From a virus: DNA of 64,000 nt. How positions within the stretch are numbered: the first letter of the stretch is position 1; the number at the start of each line of letters is the position of its first letter. The notes under the pieces were generated by a model. That model was given only the letters and a program-made list of their open reading frames with translations. It was not told where the DNA came from and did no database searches. The DNA is taken from positions 1-64,000 of IMG/VR virus record IMGVR_UViG_3300048927_000250; one strand, given 5' to 3'. Of the stretch, positions 31,982 to 39,878 are shown in pieces. The position numbers and the translations under genes were made by a program.

Positions 31982-32317
31982 TTACGGGAGAGCAAGGGAA
32001 TCCTGCTCCTCTATAGTAGGGTCCTCGAAGTAAAATTCGAGCTTTTCCAGGAATGCGTCGATGTGGTCATCAAACGTTTTCCCGCCCAGTAGCATTTCCT
32101 TCTCTGGGTTATACCAGGTAATGTCAATGACTTCTAAATGCACCTCCCCACGTTGCAGCGTGTCAACATTCATTGAGAGGGAGTTGTACCCATTCTCAAT
32201 GGTTTGATTCAGGTCGAAAATAAACGGAGAAAGGAGCGAGGGGTCTAACCCCTCGCCCTTCTCGTCTATGACAACCCGATATGCTTCTCCGAAGAGACTC
32301 AATACCGTGCGTGCCAT
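31982..32317 (-). CDS. Hypothetical protein
   Basis: 111 residues from the ATG at 32317, with GGAGTAATT bridging the stop of the kinase-like gene. Alternating beta strands (VLSLFGEAYRVVIDEKGEG, VHLEVIDITWY). Not recognised. Confidence 0.6.
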   Translation of the reverse strand: MARTVLSLFGEAYRVVIDEKGEGLDPSLLSPFIFDLNQTIENGYNSLSMNVDTLQRGEVHLEVIDITWYNPEKEMLLGGKTFDDHIDAFLEKLEFYFEDPTIEEQDSLALP

Positions 32318-32319
32318 AA

Positions 32320-32784
32320 TTACTCCACTGCGTGCCAAAGGCCGCGTTTACCGATGTACTGCGGGGCCAGTAACGCAGCTACCGCAAAAGGAATACCATA
32401 ACGACGACACGCATCACGCAGGTGTTCGCAGCGCATCGCAATCTTTTCCTTTTCACTTCCCAGGTCGTAAGCATCCCCGAACTTCAACTGCAACTTCGGT
32501 TCCATGGTGTTCAGCAGAATCTTGAACTCAGCCAGCGGACTGCGACCGTCGCTGACATCCACAATCACGATGTCCGGTTGGTCTGGACGTGCTGCCATTG
32601 AGGCAATGGCTTCACTGACGAAAGCACAGTCTGGGTTACTGTCACCCGGAATGGTTTCTACGTACTCTGCTTCCAGACCTTGTTTCTGAAGGGTCTGTTG
32701 TAGCAGACGACCCACTGCACTTTTACCAGCGGACGGTGTACCGGTGATGGTAACAACAACGTGACGATTATATTCTTTAGCCAT
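32320..32784 (-). CDS. P-loop NTPase, nucleotide kinase-like
   Basis: 154 residues. Walker A GTPSAGKSAVG at 15-25 and hydrophobic VIVDVSDGRSPL near 73, which can act as Walker B. Size and layout suggest an adenylylsulfate/nucleoside kinase-like or shikimate kinase-like P-loop fold. A lid motif is not seen. Substrate unknown; a role in nucleotide metabolism fits the dUTPase nearby. Confidence 0.6.
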   Translation of the reverse strand: MAKEYNRHVVVTITGTPSAGKSAVGRLLQQTLQKQGLEAEYVETIPGDSNPDCAFVSEAIASMAARPDQPDIVIVDVSDGRSPLAEFKILLNTMEPKLQLKFGDAYDLGSEKEKIAMRCEHLRDACRRYGIPFAVAALLAPQYIGKRGLWHAVE

Positions 32785-32797
32785 TGTAGCAACCTTC

Positions 32798-33247
32798 TTA
32801 TTCTGCTTTGATTAAACGGTTCAGGTGGAGTTCTACGTCCAGGGAGAATTCGTGGATGTCACTGCCGTCTTTACGGCGGTCTGTAGCAGCCTTATACATC
32901 TTGGTCGCTGCATCACGCGGCTCGAGCGGATATGACAGCGTACAGAAACGACGAATTTCAAGTTCCGCCAACACCACGCGTAGACGACCGTCTTCAAGGT
33001 CACTGAGGGATGGAATGAAGGTGTTCCATTCCTCGTTCTTGGTAATCAGCGCACGACGACCCAGTTCCCAACGTTGTGCCAACTTATTTTCTAAGATGTG
33101 CGTACGCCAGGTCTGGCGAAAATGATTGTAGTACAGATACCACGCGGTTTGCTCCGCACTGTGTCCCCAGTACCAGCCTTGTAGAATGGCGGAAACGTTT
33201 TGACGGAGAATCTGTTCGGACAACGTGATATTTGCTGGTAACGTCAT
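32798..33247 (-). CDS. Hypothetical protein, paralog of the one at 62433
   Basis: 149 residues from the ATG at 33247. Shares with the protein at 62433 the pattern ILQGWYWGHS..TAWYLYY (VLEGFYCGFT..AHYILYM), a central PSLSDLE (PSLGELE) and a C-terminal DGSDIHEFSLDVELHLNRLI (DGWEFNLFFEAVVLEAERLM). Helical. Family unnamed. Confidence 0.6.
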   Translation of the reverse strand: MTLPANITLSEQILRQNVSAILQGWYWGHSAEQTAWYLYYNHFRQTWRTHILENKLAQRWELGRRALITKNEEWNTFIPSLSDLEDGRLRVVLAELEIRRFCTLSYPLEPRDAATKMYKAATDRRKDGSDIHEFSLDVELHLNRLIKAE

Positions 33248-33257
33248 GTACAACCCC

Positions 33258-33497
33258 TTATTTAGAAAAGTTCGTGCGGTCTGTGCCGACGAACTGTACT
33301 GTAGTCTCAGCTTCGGAAAGCGTTGACGATGTTAAAGTTTGGATGCGGTGTGGGATATGTTCCTGATACGGTACCTCGTCAGATAACATCTCAAACGGGA
33401 AATGTACCAGGAAAGCCCAGACCACGAAAATAGACAGCACGCCAGCGCAAGCGCTGGCAGCTAAGAACACGAACAACTCTTTCAGGAACTTCTTCAT
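33258..33497 (-). CDS. Membrane-anchored small protein
   Basis: 79 residues. Strong N-terminal hydrophobic segment (FVFLAASACAGVLSIFVVWAFLV) after a short basic start (MKKFLKE), so an anchor or uncleaved signal, then a 45-residue polar tail. ATGA overlap with the Cys-rich gene upstream. Confidence 0.6.
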   Translation of the reverse strand: MKKFLKELFVFLAASACAGVLSIFVVWAFLVHFPFEMLSDEVPYQEHIPHRIQTLTSSTLSEAETTVQFVGTDRTNFSK

Positions 33498-33688
33498 TCT
33501 GCTCTTGGACCTTCCGCTAATCCGTCCAGAATAGAAAGGTCAGGGCGCACAGCGTTGTCACGACCCAGTGGTGTCAAGATATAAACGGACTTGCCGTCTT
33601 TATCAATGAAACCAGACTCATCGGCGATAAACGCCGCCGGTTCTTTTTTCCCTGTACACGCACAGGTTTTACATTTGCCACATGACAT
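33494..33688 (-). CDS. Cysteine-rich small protein
   Basis: 64 residues with MSCGKCKTCAC at the N-terminus (C-x2-C-x2-C-x-C), a likely metal-binding knuckle, followed by acidic and beta-rich segments. First gene behind the early-type promoter at 33736-33751. Confidence 0.6.
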   Translation of the reverse strand: MSCGKCKTCACTGKKEPAAFIADESGFIDKDGKSVYILTPLGRDNAVRPDLSILDGLAEGPRAE

Positions 33689-33722
33689 TTCTTTTTACCC
33701 TCCAATGAAAGAATTGGTTTTG

Positions 33723-33920
33723 CTAACTAGCAGATTCATCTAAGTAATATATTTCTGAGCCCCGATTAGAAAGCTCAGCAATATCCCCGTGACGACGACA
33801 GGTGTTCAGGTGTTCCTGGTCGTGGAACCCTGAGTTGAAACCTTCTTTACGACAAGTGCGGAGGTTCCGCACCTTTCGACCGTGCCGTTGTGCCTTCTGT
33901 AAACTCGCCCGGCTTGCCAT
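33723..33920 (-). CDS. Small basic protein
   Basis: 65 residues, arginine- and histidine-rich (MASRASLQKAQRHGRKVRNLRTCRKEG), likely nucleic-acid binding. Its last codons (EIYYLDE) are encoded by the promoter element TATATTACTTAGATGA, so the gene end and a promoter coincide. Confidence 0.5.
   Translation of the reverse strand: MASRASLQKAQRHGRKVRNLRTCRKEGFNSGFHDQEHLNTCRRHGDIAELSNRGSEIYYLDESAS
33736..33751 (-). promoter_or_regulatory. Early-type promoter TATATTAC-N4-ATGA, inside a gene end
   Basis: Minus strand TATATTACTTAGATGA, inside the 3' end of the small basic gene and 48 bases before the Cys-rich gene's ATG at 33688. Confidence 0.65.
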
Positions 33921-33923
33921 ACC

Positions 33924-34304
33924 CTAGACCTTCGCCCAGGTATTCTGGAACCCGCGTTCACTGGCGTCTTCTTCTCTGGCTTTCCAGACGCTCACATTGA
34001 ATTCATCGAGTTTATCCAGGATGGCCTGGGAGATGAGTTTACCGTCGGTGTGTTCTTCTAATGCAGTCCACCACACATCACCTTTATGGTCGCACATGCG
34101 CAAGGACAGCTTACGGATGTCGGGATACCAGGCGATGTCGTTGAACAGGTATTTGGTCCCGCGAACTTCGAGTTCCACGGCAAAGTTCTTAACCAGTAAC
34201 GTCGCGGCTGCTAATGCAACGTTCTCCGGGTCACTTTGATTAAGAATGGCAGTACGGCTTTTACCGCGTTGTGCAGTCATCTCGAGGTAATGTATCTTTT
34301 TCAT
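33924..34304 (-). CDS. Hypothetical protein
   Basis: 126 residues from MKKIHYLEMTAQRGKS at 34304; an upstream ATG at 34421 lies in front of the terminator and is not used. Contains VALAAATLLVKNFAVELEVRGTKYLF and a mixed C-terminus. Not recognised. Confidence 0.6.
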   Translation of the reverse strand: MKKIHYLEMTAQRGKSRTAILNQSDPENVALAAATLLVKNFAVELEVRGTKYLFNDIAWYPDIRKLSLRMCDHKGDVWWTALEEHTDGKLISQAILDKLDEFNVSVWKAREEDASERGFQNTWAKV

Positions 34305-34381
34305 AACGTGGCTTCCGTTGTTAATCCAGATTGAACATTGCGATGACGTCAGTGTCGTCGCCTCATAGAAACCGATGAAAC

Positions 34382-34407
34382 AAAAAAAGAAGGGGACCGA
34401 AGTCCCC
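34382..34407 (-). terminator. Minus-strand terminator with UUCG loop
   Basis: GGGGAC-TTCG-GTCCCC on the minus strand followed by TTCTTTTTTTG. The 280 bases 34305-34585 otherwise hold no clear gene. Confidence 0.8.
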
Positions 34408-34585
34408 AAGAGGTTCGTCATGATACCGGGTAAATCCTCGTAGGAAATCCCGTTTATTATCCTGTCTATTTTTCGAATGTCTTCGGAACGCCAGAGCCAA
34501 CTTTACACGTGTTGTGGATGGATTGGTTAGTGTTTCACATTACTACTTCGGTGCGTGAATTATAACCACCCACCGAGGTTGCTCG

Positions 34586-34984
34586 TTAGCAGGTGATTTC
34601 CCCGCCGTAATAAAACGCGATACCTTCGCTTCGACAAATCTTTTCCAGAATGTCGACCAGTAAGTGACGATGGCAAAAATCACCGTCACGACAGTAACAC
34701 GCTAACGCTACCCGTCCGTTACGGATTAAACGTAACCAAGGTTCCGGGTCACGGCGAAAGCGTTGACGACACAAGCGGTAGAAACGTTCAACGTACTCCG
34801 CCTCTGTCAGATGACCACACTTATACGCCCACAGAAGCTCTGTGGACGGCGCGAAGACTTTGTCCCCACTCTTGACTGTCGTGTCCAGAAACTCGACGTC
34901 CGTGCGGTGCAGTAAGCGGTGTTTTGCGATTTGAATCGTAAAGCATTCAAACGCTTTCTCTCTATACGACCAGACCATACGCAC
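34586..34984 (-). CDS. DUF488-like protein
   Basis: 132 residues. Contains VALACYCRDGDFCHRHLLVDIL near 90-115, the C-x-C-x4-FCHR signature of DUF488-type proteins, and LTEAEYVERFYRLC, the usual Y----Y helix before it. The family is common in bacteria and phages; some members sit with DNA modification genes. A TGTATGTA element lies just upstream. Confidence 0.65.
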   Translation of the reverse strand: MRMVWSYREKAFECFTIQIAKHRLLHRTDVEFLDTTVKSGDKVFAPSTELLWAYKCGHLTEAEYVERFYRLCRQRFRRDPEPWLRLIRNGRVALACYCRDGDFCHRHLLVDILEKICRSEGIAFYYGGEITC

Positions 34985-35029
34985 CTTCTATTAATTCAGT
35001 CCCTCTAATACATACAGTTACGGTGCAGA

Positions 35030-35064
35030 ATAAAAAATAACTAGGGGAACCCGAAGGCTCCCCC
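35030..35064 (-). terminator. Minus-strand terminator with UUCG loop
   Basis: GGGGAGCC-TTCG-GGTTCCCC followed by TAGTTATTTTTTATT, behind the gene ending at 35070. Confidence 0.85.
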
Positions 35065-35069
35065 AGGTA

Positions 35070-35612
35070 TCAATAAACTTTCAACAGATGACGTGCAACT
35101 GCAACGTTAGTCCGCACATGCTGCAAACGGATACCGTACTCTTCCAACTCGGCTTTCACCTCATCGTAAGGGAACGACTGCACTACCGGTTGCCCAGAGA
35201 ATTTCGGGAAGACGATATAGTGCACGAGTTTGTGGACTTTATCATACACCGCTGCGCCACCGGCCGTTGGGTTACGAGTCAGTGCTGTGAACGTGTCTCG
35301 GTGAGAGAACTTGCGTTCAACGCTACCTGCGCTGGTCGGTTTCGCCCGAGTGAAGTCACCCGATTCAAGACGCGCCAGAGAACTCCGCTGAATCTGAAGT
35401 TCCTCGAGGTCATCAGACACCGGCTGGAAGGTGATGATGGAATGCGCATGTTCACGCCACTGGGTGATAGTCGCGCCGTACTTCGCACGCAAGAAATCAC
35501 TGAGGCGTTTCACTTTCAACCAACCCTCGATGTGACTCGACGGTAGTCCGTTGCGCAAATCGACCAGAATCATACGGGCTTGGTTCTGGCGTTGTAAATC
35601 GTTCTTTGCCAT
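35070..35612 (-). CDS. Hypothetical protein
   Basis: 180 residues, basic, mixed fold (SDFLRAKYGATITQWREHAHSI, VHYIVFPKFSGQPVVQSFPYDEV). Possibly nucleic-acid binding. Not recognised. Confidence 0.6.
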   Translation of the reverse strand: MAKNDLQRQNQARMILVDLRNGLPSSHIEGWLKVKRLSDFLRAKYGATITQWREHAHSIITFQPVSDDLEELQIQRSSLARLESGDFTRAKPTSAGSVERKFSHRDTFTALTRNPTAGGAAVYDKVHKLVHYIVFPKFSGQPVVQSFPYDEVKAELEEYGIRLQHVRTNVAVARHLLKVY

Positions 35613-35624
35613 GTCTTCGGTTCC

Positions 35625-36182
35625 TTAGACTAAACCTAACAGCGAAGTTAACCCAGCGTGTTGTTCGCTTGGGATGTGAACAACCCGTTTTGTGATGACT
35701 TTGCGTAACCCTTCAGAAGCATCACCCAACGAGCCCATACACCCAGAACGAACCGCAGTCCAGGTGTCTAAGCGCACCACCAAGAGGCGATGCGTATTTT
35801 CAATCGGTCCGCAACGTTCAAGGTAAACTGCAACCTGAACATCCTGGCCGTGAGAATCACGAAGTTGACCTCCCTCGTACGTCAGGTCATCGAACAGCAA
35901 TCTGAGCCACCCTTCACGATGCCGCTTGAAGTAGTGATACAGTAACTGGTCAGTAGACACCTGAAGCAGTTGGTGTAGGTCAATTGCTCTGCGCAGAACT
36001 AAGGAAATCTTCACCCCGGCACGTATGGTCTTTACGTTTACGCCGAAGTGTTTCTCGATTATGTTGCCCATCCCAGAGCGCGAGAATTTGAACCTTTCCG
36101 CCATAGCTTCCAGTGACTCCCCTTTGCGCAACGCCACAACGATGTCACGCATTTCGGGTAGGCTCAATATACGACCACTCAT
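35625..36182 (-). CDS. Helix-turn-helix protein
   Basis: 185 residues from the ATG at 36182. Residues 4-45 (LSLPEMRDIVVALRKGESLEAMAERFKFSRSGMGNIIEKHFG) form a clear helix-turn-helix (helices around MRDIVVALRKG and ESLEAMAERF-SRSGMGNIIEK). The remaining 140 residues are unassigned. A DNA-binding regulator of phage or host transcription is likely. Terminator at 36202-36237 just upstream. Confidence 0.65.
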   Translation of the reverse strand: MSGRILSLPEMRDIVVALRKGESLEAMAERFKFSRSGMGNIIEKHFGVNVKTIRAGVKISLVLRRAIDLHQLLQVSTDQLLYHYFKRHREGWLRLLFDDLTYEGGQLRDSHGQDVQVAVYLERCGPIENTHRLLVVRLDTWTAVRSGCMGSLGDASEGLRKVITKRVVHIPSEQHAGLTSLLGLV

Positions 36183-36201
36183 CTCAGTTTCCAGATTTGT
36201 A

Positions 36202-36237
36202 CAAAAAAAGAAAGCCATCAATAACGTGATGACTTTC
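36202..36237 (-). terminator. Minus-strand terminator
   Basis: GAAAGTCATCA/TGATGGCTTTC (one G-T pair) followed by TTTTTTTGT, between the gene ending at 36288 and the regulator gene. Confidence 0.75.
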
Positions 36238-36287
36238 AGGAGGTTGCCCCCTAACCTTCAGGGACAATGACGTTTTCACAGAATAGG

Positions 36288-36830
36288 TTATACCTGACCG
36301 AGTTTAATCGGGCGGGTTTCGAGACGGTCGGTCTTTTGCGCCAGGCGACGCTTGATGTATTCTTCCAGCAGCGGGTCCATGCGCGTACCCATCAGGTGCA
36401 GGGCACGTACGATTGCCAGCCAGCGGTTGGTATCTTTAATGGTCGCATCCAGGCCGTCCAGATGCAGTTCAACTTCGTAATGACCTTTCACGCGGCGTAC
36501 ACGGTACTTCTGCGAACGCAGCAGGTTTTCAGCCACTTGTTCGTTCAGCGCGTAACCACGCGGAGGTTGTAGACCGCCACCTGACATCAGGCTGTAGGTC
36601 AGCATAGCCAGTTTCTGACGGTCGGCATAATCGTCGTGTAACTTGGCCATTTGTTTCGCGTCGAGACGAACACCGTTCGCATCGAACATGTTAGGGTATT
36701 GCAGGTCAACTTCCACGAAGGAGTCGAGTTTGACACCTTTCTGGATTTCCGCTTTGACGGCGTCATCGAGATTGATGCTTTCTTTGATTTGTTCGTCGAC
36801 AAATGCTTCTTGCTCTGCGTTCAACGTCAT
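36288..36830 (-). CDS. Hypothetical protein
   Basis: 180 residues from the ATG at 36830 (MTLNAEQEAFVDEQIKESIN). Acidic helical N-terminus, mixed C-terminal half (HYEVELHLDGLDATIKDTNRWLAIVRALHLMG). Not recognised. Transcribed behind the early promoter at 37474 with the gene at 36897. Confidence 0.6.
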   Translation of the reverse strand: MTLNAEQEAFVDEQIKESINLDDAVKAEIQKGVKLDSFVEVDLQYPNMFDANGVRLDAKQMAKLHDDYADRQKLAMLTYSLMSGGGLQPPRGYALNEQVAENLLRSQKYRVRRVKGHYEVELHLDGLDATIKDTNRWLAIVRALHLMGTRMDPLLEEYIKRRLAQKTDRLETRPIKLGQV

Positions 36831-36865
36831 GTTTAATTTTACCTTTATCGGTGTTTCCAGAGATT

Positions 36866-36885
36866 GGGGGTGATGACTCACCCCC
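36866..36885 (-). other. Stem-loop between genes
   Basis: GGGGGTGA/TCACCCCC, eight pairs with a four-base loop, 12 bases behind the stop at 36897. No T run, so a processing or partial termination site rather than a full terminator. Confidence 0.5.
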
Positions 36886-36896
36886 GACTTGAGTTG

Positions 36897-37355
36897 TTAG
36901 TCGACCAGCTTACGGAAGCGTTCGGTCAGCGCAGTGCGCACGTCGTTATGCTCTTTGTGCTCAAAGCGACGCAGTACCATGCTCATGGCAGCAGACTTCG
37001 GCTTACCTTGCGCATCCATACCCTGCGGACGGTTGAAGTTCACCGCCAGCTCATCGTGACCGATTTTCACTACGCCAGCAACGCGTTTGATGTCTGGGTT
37101 TTCCGCCAGGAAGTCACCAGCCTTTTCACCGGCAACGTGGAATAGCGCGGTGCCGTATTCACTGGTGTACTGCTGCGTATCGAGGATGTTAGCTTCGCTC
37201 AGCTTGTCCGCCGGACGAGACGCCAGGAAGTTGGTTTCTGCTACTTCCAGTTTACCTTCACTGTTGATGCCAACATCTGGGCTAATTTTGTTAGCCAGTT
37301 CTACCAGGTCGTTAGAGAGAGCAACGTCAGCGGTTTTGTTTTCTACTTGAGACAT
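36897..37355 (-). CDS. Hypothetical protein behind strong early promoter
   Basis: 152 residues, soluble, charged (MSQVENKTADVALSNDLVELANKISPD). No family. Preceded by a 120-base leader with two stem-loops and one of the five early-type promoters, so probably abundant early in infection. Confidence 0.65.
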   Translation of the reverse strand: MSQVENKTADVALSNDLVELANKISPDVGINSEGKLEVAETNFLASRPADKLSEANILDTQQYTSEYGTALFHVAGEKAGDFLAENPDIKRVAGVVKIGHDELAVNFNRPQGMDAQGKPKSAAMSMVLRRFEHKEHNDVRTALTERFRKLVD

Positions 37356-37473
37356 GGAATGTTCCTTGAGTGTCTTGGGTTTTATTAGCGGGGATATCTT
37401 CGAAGGTATACCCCCACAGAGTGGGTTGGATGCGTAGAATTTAAACTACGCATTCGGTTTCATGAACTACTGT
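37356..37473 (-). promoter_or_regulatory. Structured 5' leader
   Basis: The 118 bases between promoter and ATG at 37355 contain TGCGTAG/CTACGCA with an eight-base loop (about 37430-37451) and GGGG-TATC-TTCGAA-GGTA-CCCC (about 37391-37415). They could control stability or translation of this one mRNA. Confidence 0.4.
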
Positions 37474-37489
37474 TCACCTAAGTAATGTA
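37474..37489 (-). promoter_or_regulatory. Early-type promoter TACATTAC-N4-GTGA
   Basis: Minus strand TACATTACTTAGGTGA, preceded by TA. 13 bases behind the stop at 37504, 119 bases before the ATG at 37355. Confidence 0.65.
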
Positions 37490-37503
37490 TACTTGAATTT
37501 CTT

Positions 37504-38307
37504 TTAAACAGCAGGGCCGATAGTGACGCGACCCAGGGCGGTAAACATCAACGCATCTTTGATGGTGTCTACATCAACCCCTCTCTCGCCATTTTGACTT
37601 TGGGTATTCACCAGGTTCGAGTAGATGCGATAGAGTTCCATCGGGTCACCGAACTCTGCACCTTTGAACAACGTCTGGAGCAGCGCATTGTTAAAGGTCA
37701 CCGGCCACGACCAGGATGCCGTGTCTTTATCCGGGTCATTCGCGTGACTGATGAAACTGTCAACGAACTCTTCCGCTGTGGCGTACCGGTCCACAAACGC
37801 AGGAAGCATGGCAAACAGATACTGGTACGCTGAATACGCAGAGGAGGCAATTACCGCATCGCGGGTTTCACGACTGCCCATGTAACGATTGTCGATACCA
37901 CGCGCTACCAGGTTAGCGTACGTGTTACAGAATTCAATCGGCGTACCCCAGGCTTCCGCCATGTGCTCACGCTGATGCTGGAACAGCGGGTCAGTACGCG
38001 ACACCGGGAATGCCATCAGGTTCGGACCTAATACGCTCTCAGCCTGAGAACGCAGACGACGGTTCAGTTGCAGCAGACTGTAGACTTTACCGTCACCCGG
38101 ATGGGTAGTGGTAACGATACCGTCATCCAGTAACATCTCCGGAATCACGCCTTTGGCTACACCGAGACCTACCGAGACAATGGTGTACCCATAAATCTCA
38201 GCAATGAAGTTACGGAAGAACGCATGTGCCGCCACGGTCTGCATGTAAACACGCTGAGCGCGGTTGGCGTCTTTCAGGTTGGTGGTCAGTACGGAAGGAA
38301 GAGACAT
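37504..38307 (-). CDS. Putative virion protein
   Basis: 267 residues, helical, starts MSLPSVLTTNLKDANRAQ. Last gene of the minus-strand virion block. No catalytic motif. It and the gene upstream may be related head proteins (both begin near a helix with DANRAQ/DANLA), which is weak. Called virion protein only from its place beside the protease and the polymerase block. Confidence 0.45.
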   Translation of the reverse strand: MSLPSVLTTNLKDANRAQRVYMQTVAAHAFFRNFIAEIYGYTIVSVGLGVAKGVIPEMLLDDGIVTTTHPGDGKVYSLLQLNRRLRSQAESVLGPNLMAFPVSRTDPLFQHQREHMAEAWGTPIEFCNTYANLVARGIDNRYMGSRETRDAVIASSAYSAYQYLFAMLPAFVDRYATAEEFVDSFISHANDPDKDTASWSWPVTFNNALLQTLFKGAEFGDPMELYRIYSNLVNTQSQNGERGVDVDTIKDALMFTALGRVTIGPAV

Positions 38308-38316
38308 TTACGGTCC

Positions 38317-39009
38317 TTATACGGTCGGGTTGATTTCATTCAGCAGCCAGCCGGTGGCCAGTGCATCAATAGTTTTGCCACTGTTCAGGTACGTCACCAA
38401 ACGGTCGGCATCAACGAACATGGTTTGACGGTCACCGACACTTTGGGTGTTGGCGGCCATGACGTGTTGGTCACGCGTTAAGGTTGGGCTCTGTGTCAGC
38501 AGGTTCGCCATCGCCGTACCAATCACTTCTTGCAGGTCGGACAACTGCTTGTAGCGGTACTGGGATTCGTTGTCGGTTCCAGTCGCGTATTGCGCCATCA
38601 GATAACCCGCCAGGTAGTACCCCACCCAGTACGCCGGTGCGGCATGGGTAGCCCCGGTCAGCTCATGGTCTAAACGCGTCATGAACACGCTGCTGTTCTC
38701 ATCCCGTACGTTCGTAAACAGGTTACGGTAGAGGAACGAGATAAAGTTCGCCGGGAGGTTCTGGAGACGATTCCCTAAGTCAATGTTCTGACTGGTCTTC
38801 ATCCAGGTAGTGAGGGCGGTACGGATATCCGCTTCCCACATCTCAATCACCCAGTCAATCTGCGGTACGCTACGGCGCGTGGATGCGGTACGGAACTGGG
38901 CAGCTTGCGGCAATGTTGCCCAAGGGGTCGACCATTTCACGGGCTGTACGATACAAGCCAGGTTGGCGTCGTCGTAGCGGTCCTGAAGGTCAGCAACAGT
39001 AATGGCCAT
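38317..39009 (-). CDS. Putative virion protein
   Basis: 230 residues from the ATG at 39009 (AAGGA eight bases upstream). Helical, with a YWVGYYLAGYLMAQY segment. Starts a unit behind the hairpin at 39073 and an ACTGTATG element. Assigned to the virion block by position only. Confidence 0.45.
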   Translation of the reverse strand: MAITVADLQDRYDDANLACIVQPVKWSTPWATLPQAAQFRTASTRRSVPQIDWVIEMWEADIRTALTTWMKTSQNIDLGNRLQNLPANFISFLYRNLFTNVRDENSSVFMTRLDHELTGATHAAPAYWVGYYLAGYLMAQYATGTDNESQYRYKQLSDLQEVIGTAMANLLTQSPTLTRDQHVMAANTQSVGDRQTMFVDADRLVTYLNSGKTIDALATGWLLNEINPTV

Positions 39010-39072
39010 CACGAGATTCCTTTTAAGTAGTTAACATACAGTGGTTGGATGACGTATTAAAAAACAGCATAC

Positions 39073-39094
39073 ACGGGAGGGCGAACCCTCCCGT
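39073..39094 (-). terminator. Stem-loop terminator, repeated element
   Basis: ACGGGAGGG-CGAA-CCCTCCCGT behind the protease stop, with TTTTTT about 12 bases further on the minus strand. Same flank as the hairpin at 15993. Confidence 0.5.
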
Positions 39095-39098
39095 TGTA

Positions 39099-39863
39099 TT
39101 ATTTCAGCCAGCGGGTCACAGCCGGTTGGGCATTCGACAACTGGTTCTTCTCCAGACGCTTCACGGCATCCAGAGTTTGTGCGATGCTGCTCTCTACTGC
39201 AACACCCTGGGACGTACGACGTTCTGCCATGGCACGGATTGCAGGCAGGTTGGCTGCCACGCGCTCGATGTCCTGGAAACTTTCGCACGACGGGGAATTG
39301 TACTTGGTCGCCACATCCAGGCCCGGTTCGTTCACCACGTCCCAGGTAATGATAGCATCCAGGTACTTGCGCTTTTTCCCAGCGACGTATTTGTCGGTCG
39401 CCATTGAACGAATACTGAAGGCAAGGTTCGCCGACGGGTTGTTCAACAGACGTTCGACCACGTGTGCGTGCGGACCATCCGGGCAAATCTCACCCATGAT
39501 AGCGATACACTTACGGCCGTCGTTCAGAACATGGTTAGAATCAATCCACACCTTACGGATATGGATAGCCACGTTCTTTTCCAGGATGGTGTGGATGCGC
39601 TCTACGTAGTCATTGTAGTCACGACATTCACGCTGAGGTGGATGCCCCAGCTCACCACGTAAGAACCCTTGCGAGATACGGCGCATGAACACCGACCCCT
39701 GACGCAGGAACTCGCGGGCACGCCCTTCGTCGTACACCGCCCCGTAGCTGTTTGGGTGCTCCAGTGCTCCGAGCACGACTTCTACGTAGCCGTTGTCCAA
39801 CCGTTTGATTTTACCGGTGTTGTTCACACCTTTGAGCACTGTGCACTCGAATGCCGTTGACAT
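39099..39863 (-). CDS. Prohead protease (T4 gp21/S80-like)
   Basis: 254 residues. RGELGHPP near residues 69-76 (catalytic-type His74) and PSANLAFSIRSM with the likely catalytic Ser150, followed by DAIITWDVVNEPG, match the gp21 prohead protease layout (GELxHP ... S-R ... D-V--PG). In giant phages this protease cleaves scaffold and head proteins, as in SPN3US gp245 and phiKZ gp175. Place in the block agrees. Linker residues 200-254 are likely a self-processed tail. Confidence 0.8.
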   Translation of the reverse strand: MSTAFECTVLKGVNNTGKIKRLDNGYVEVVLGALEHPNSYGAVYDEGRAREFLRQGSVFMRRISQGFLRGELGHPPQRECRDYNDYVERIHTILEKNVAIHIRKVWIDSNHVLNDGRKCIAIMGEICPDGPHAHVVERLLNNPSANLAFSIRSMATDKYVAGKKRKYLDAIITWDVVNEPGLDVATKYNSPSCESFQDIERVAANLPAIRAMAERRTSQGVAVESSIAQTLDAVKRLEKNQLSNAQPAVTRWLK

Positions 39864-39878
39864 TCCTCATTCCCCTCT

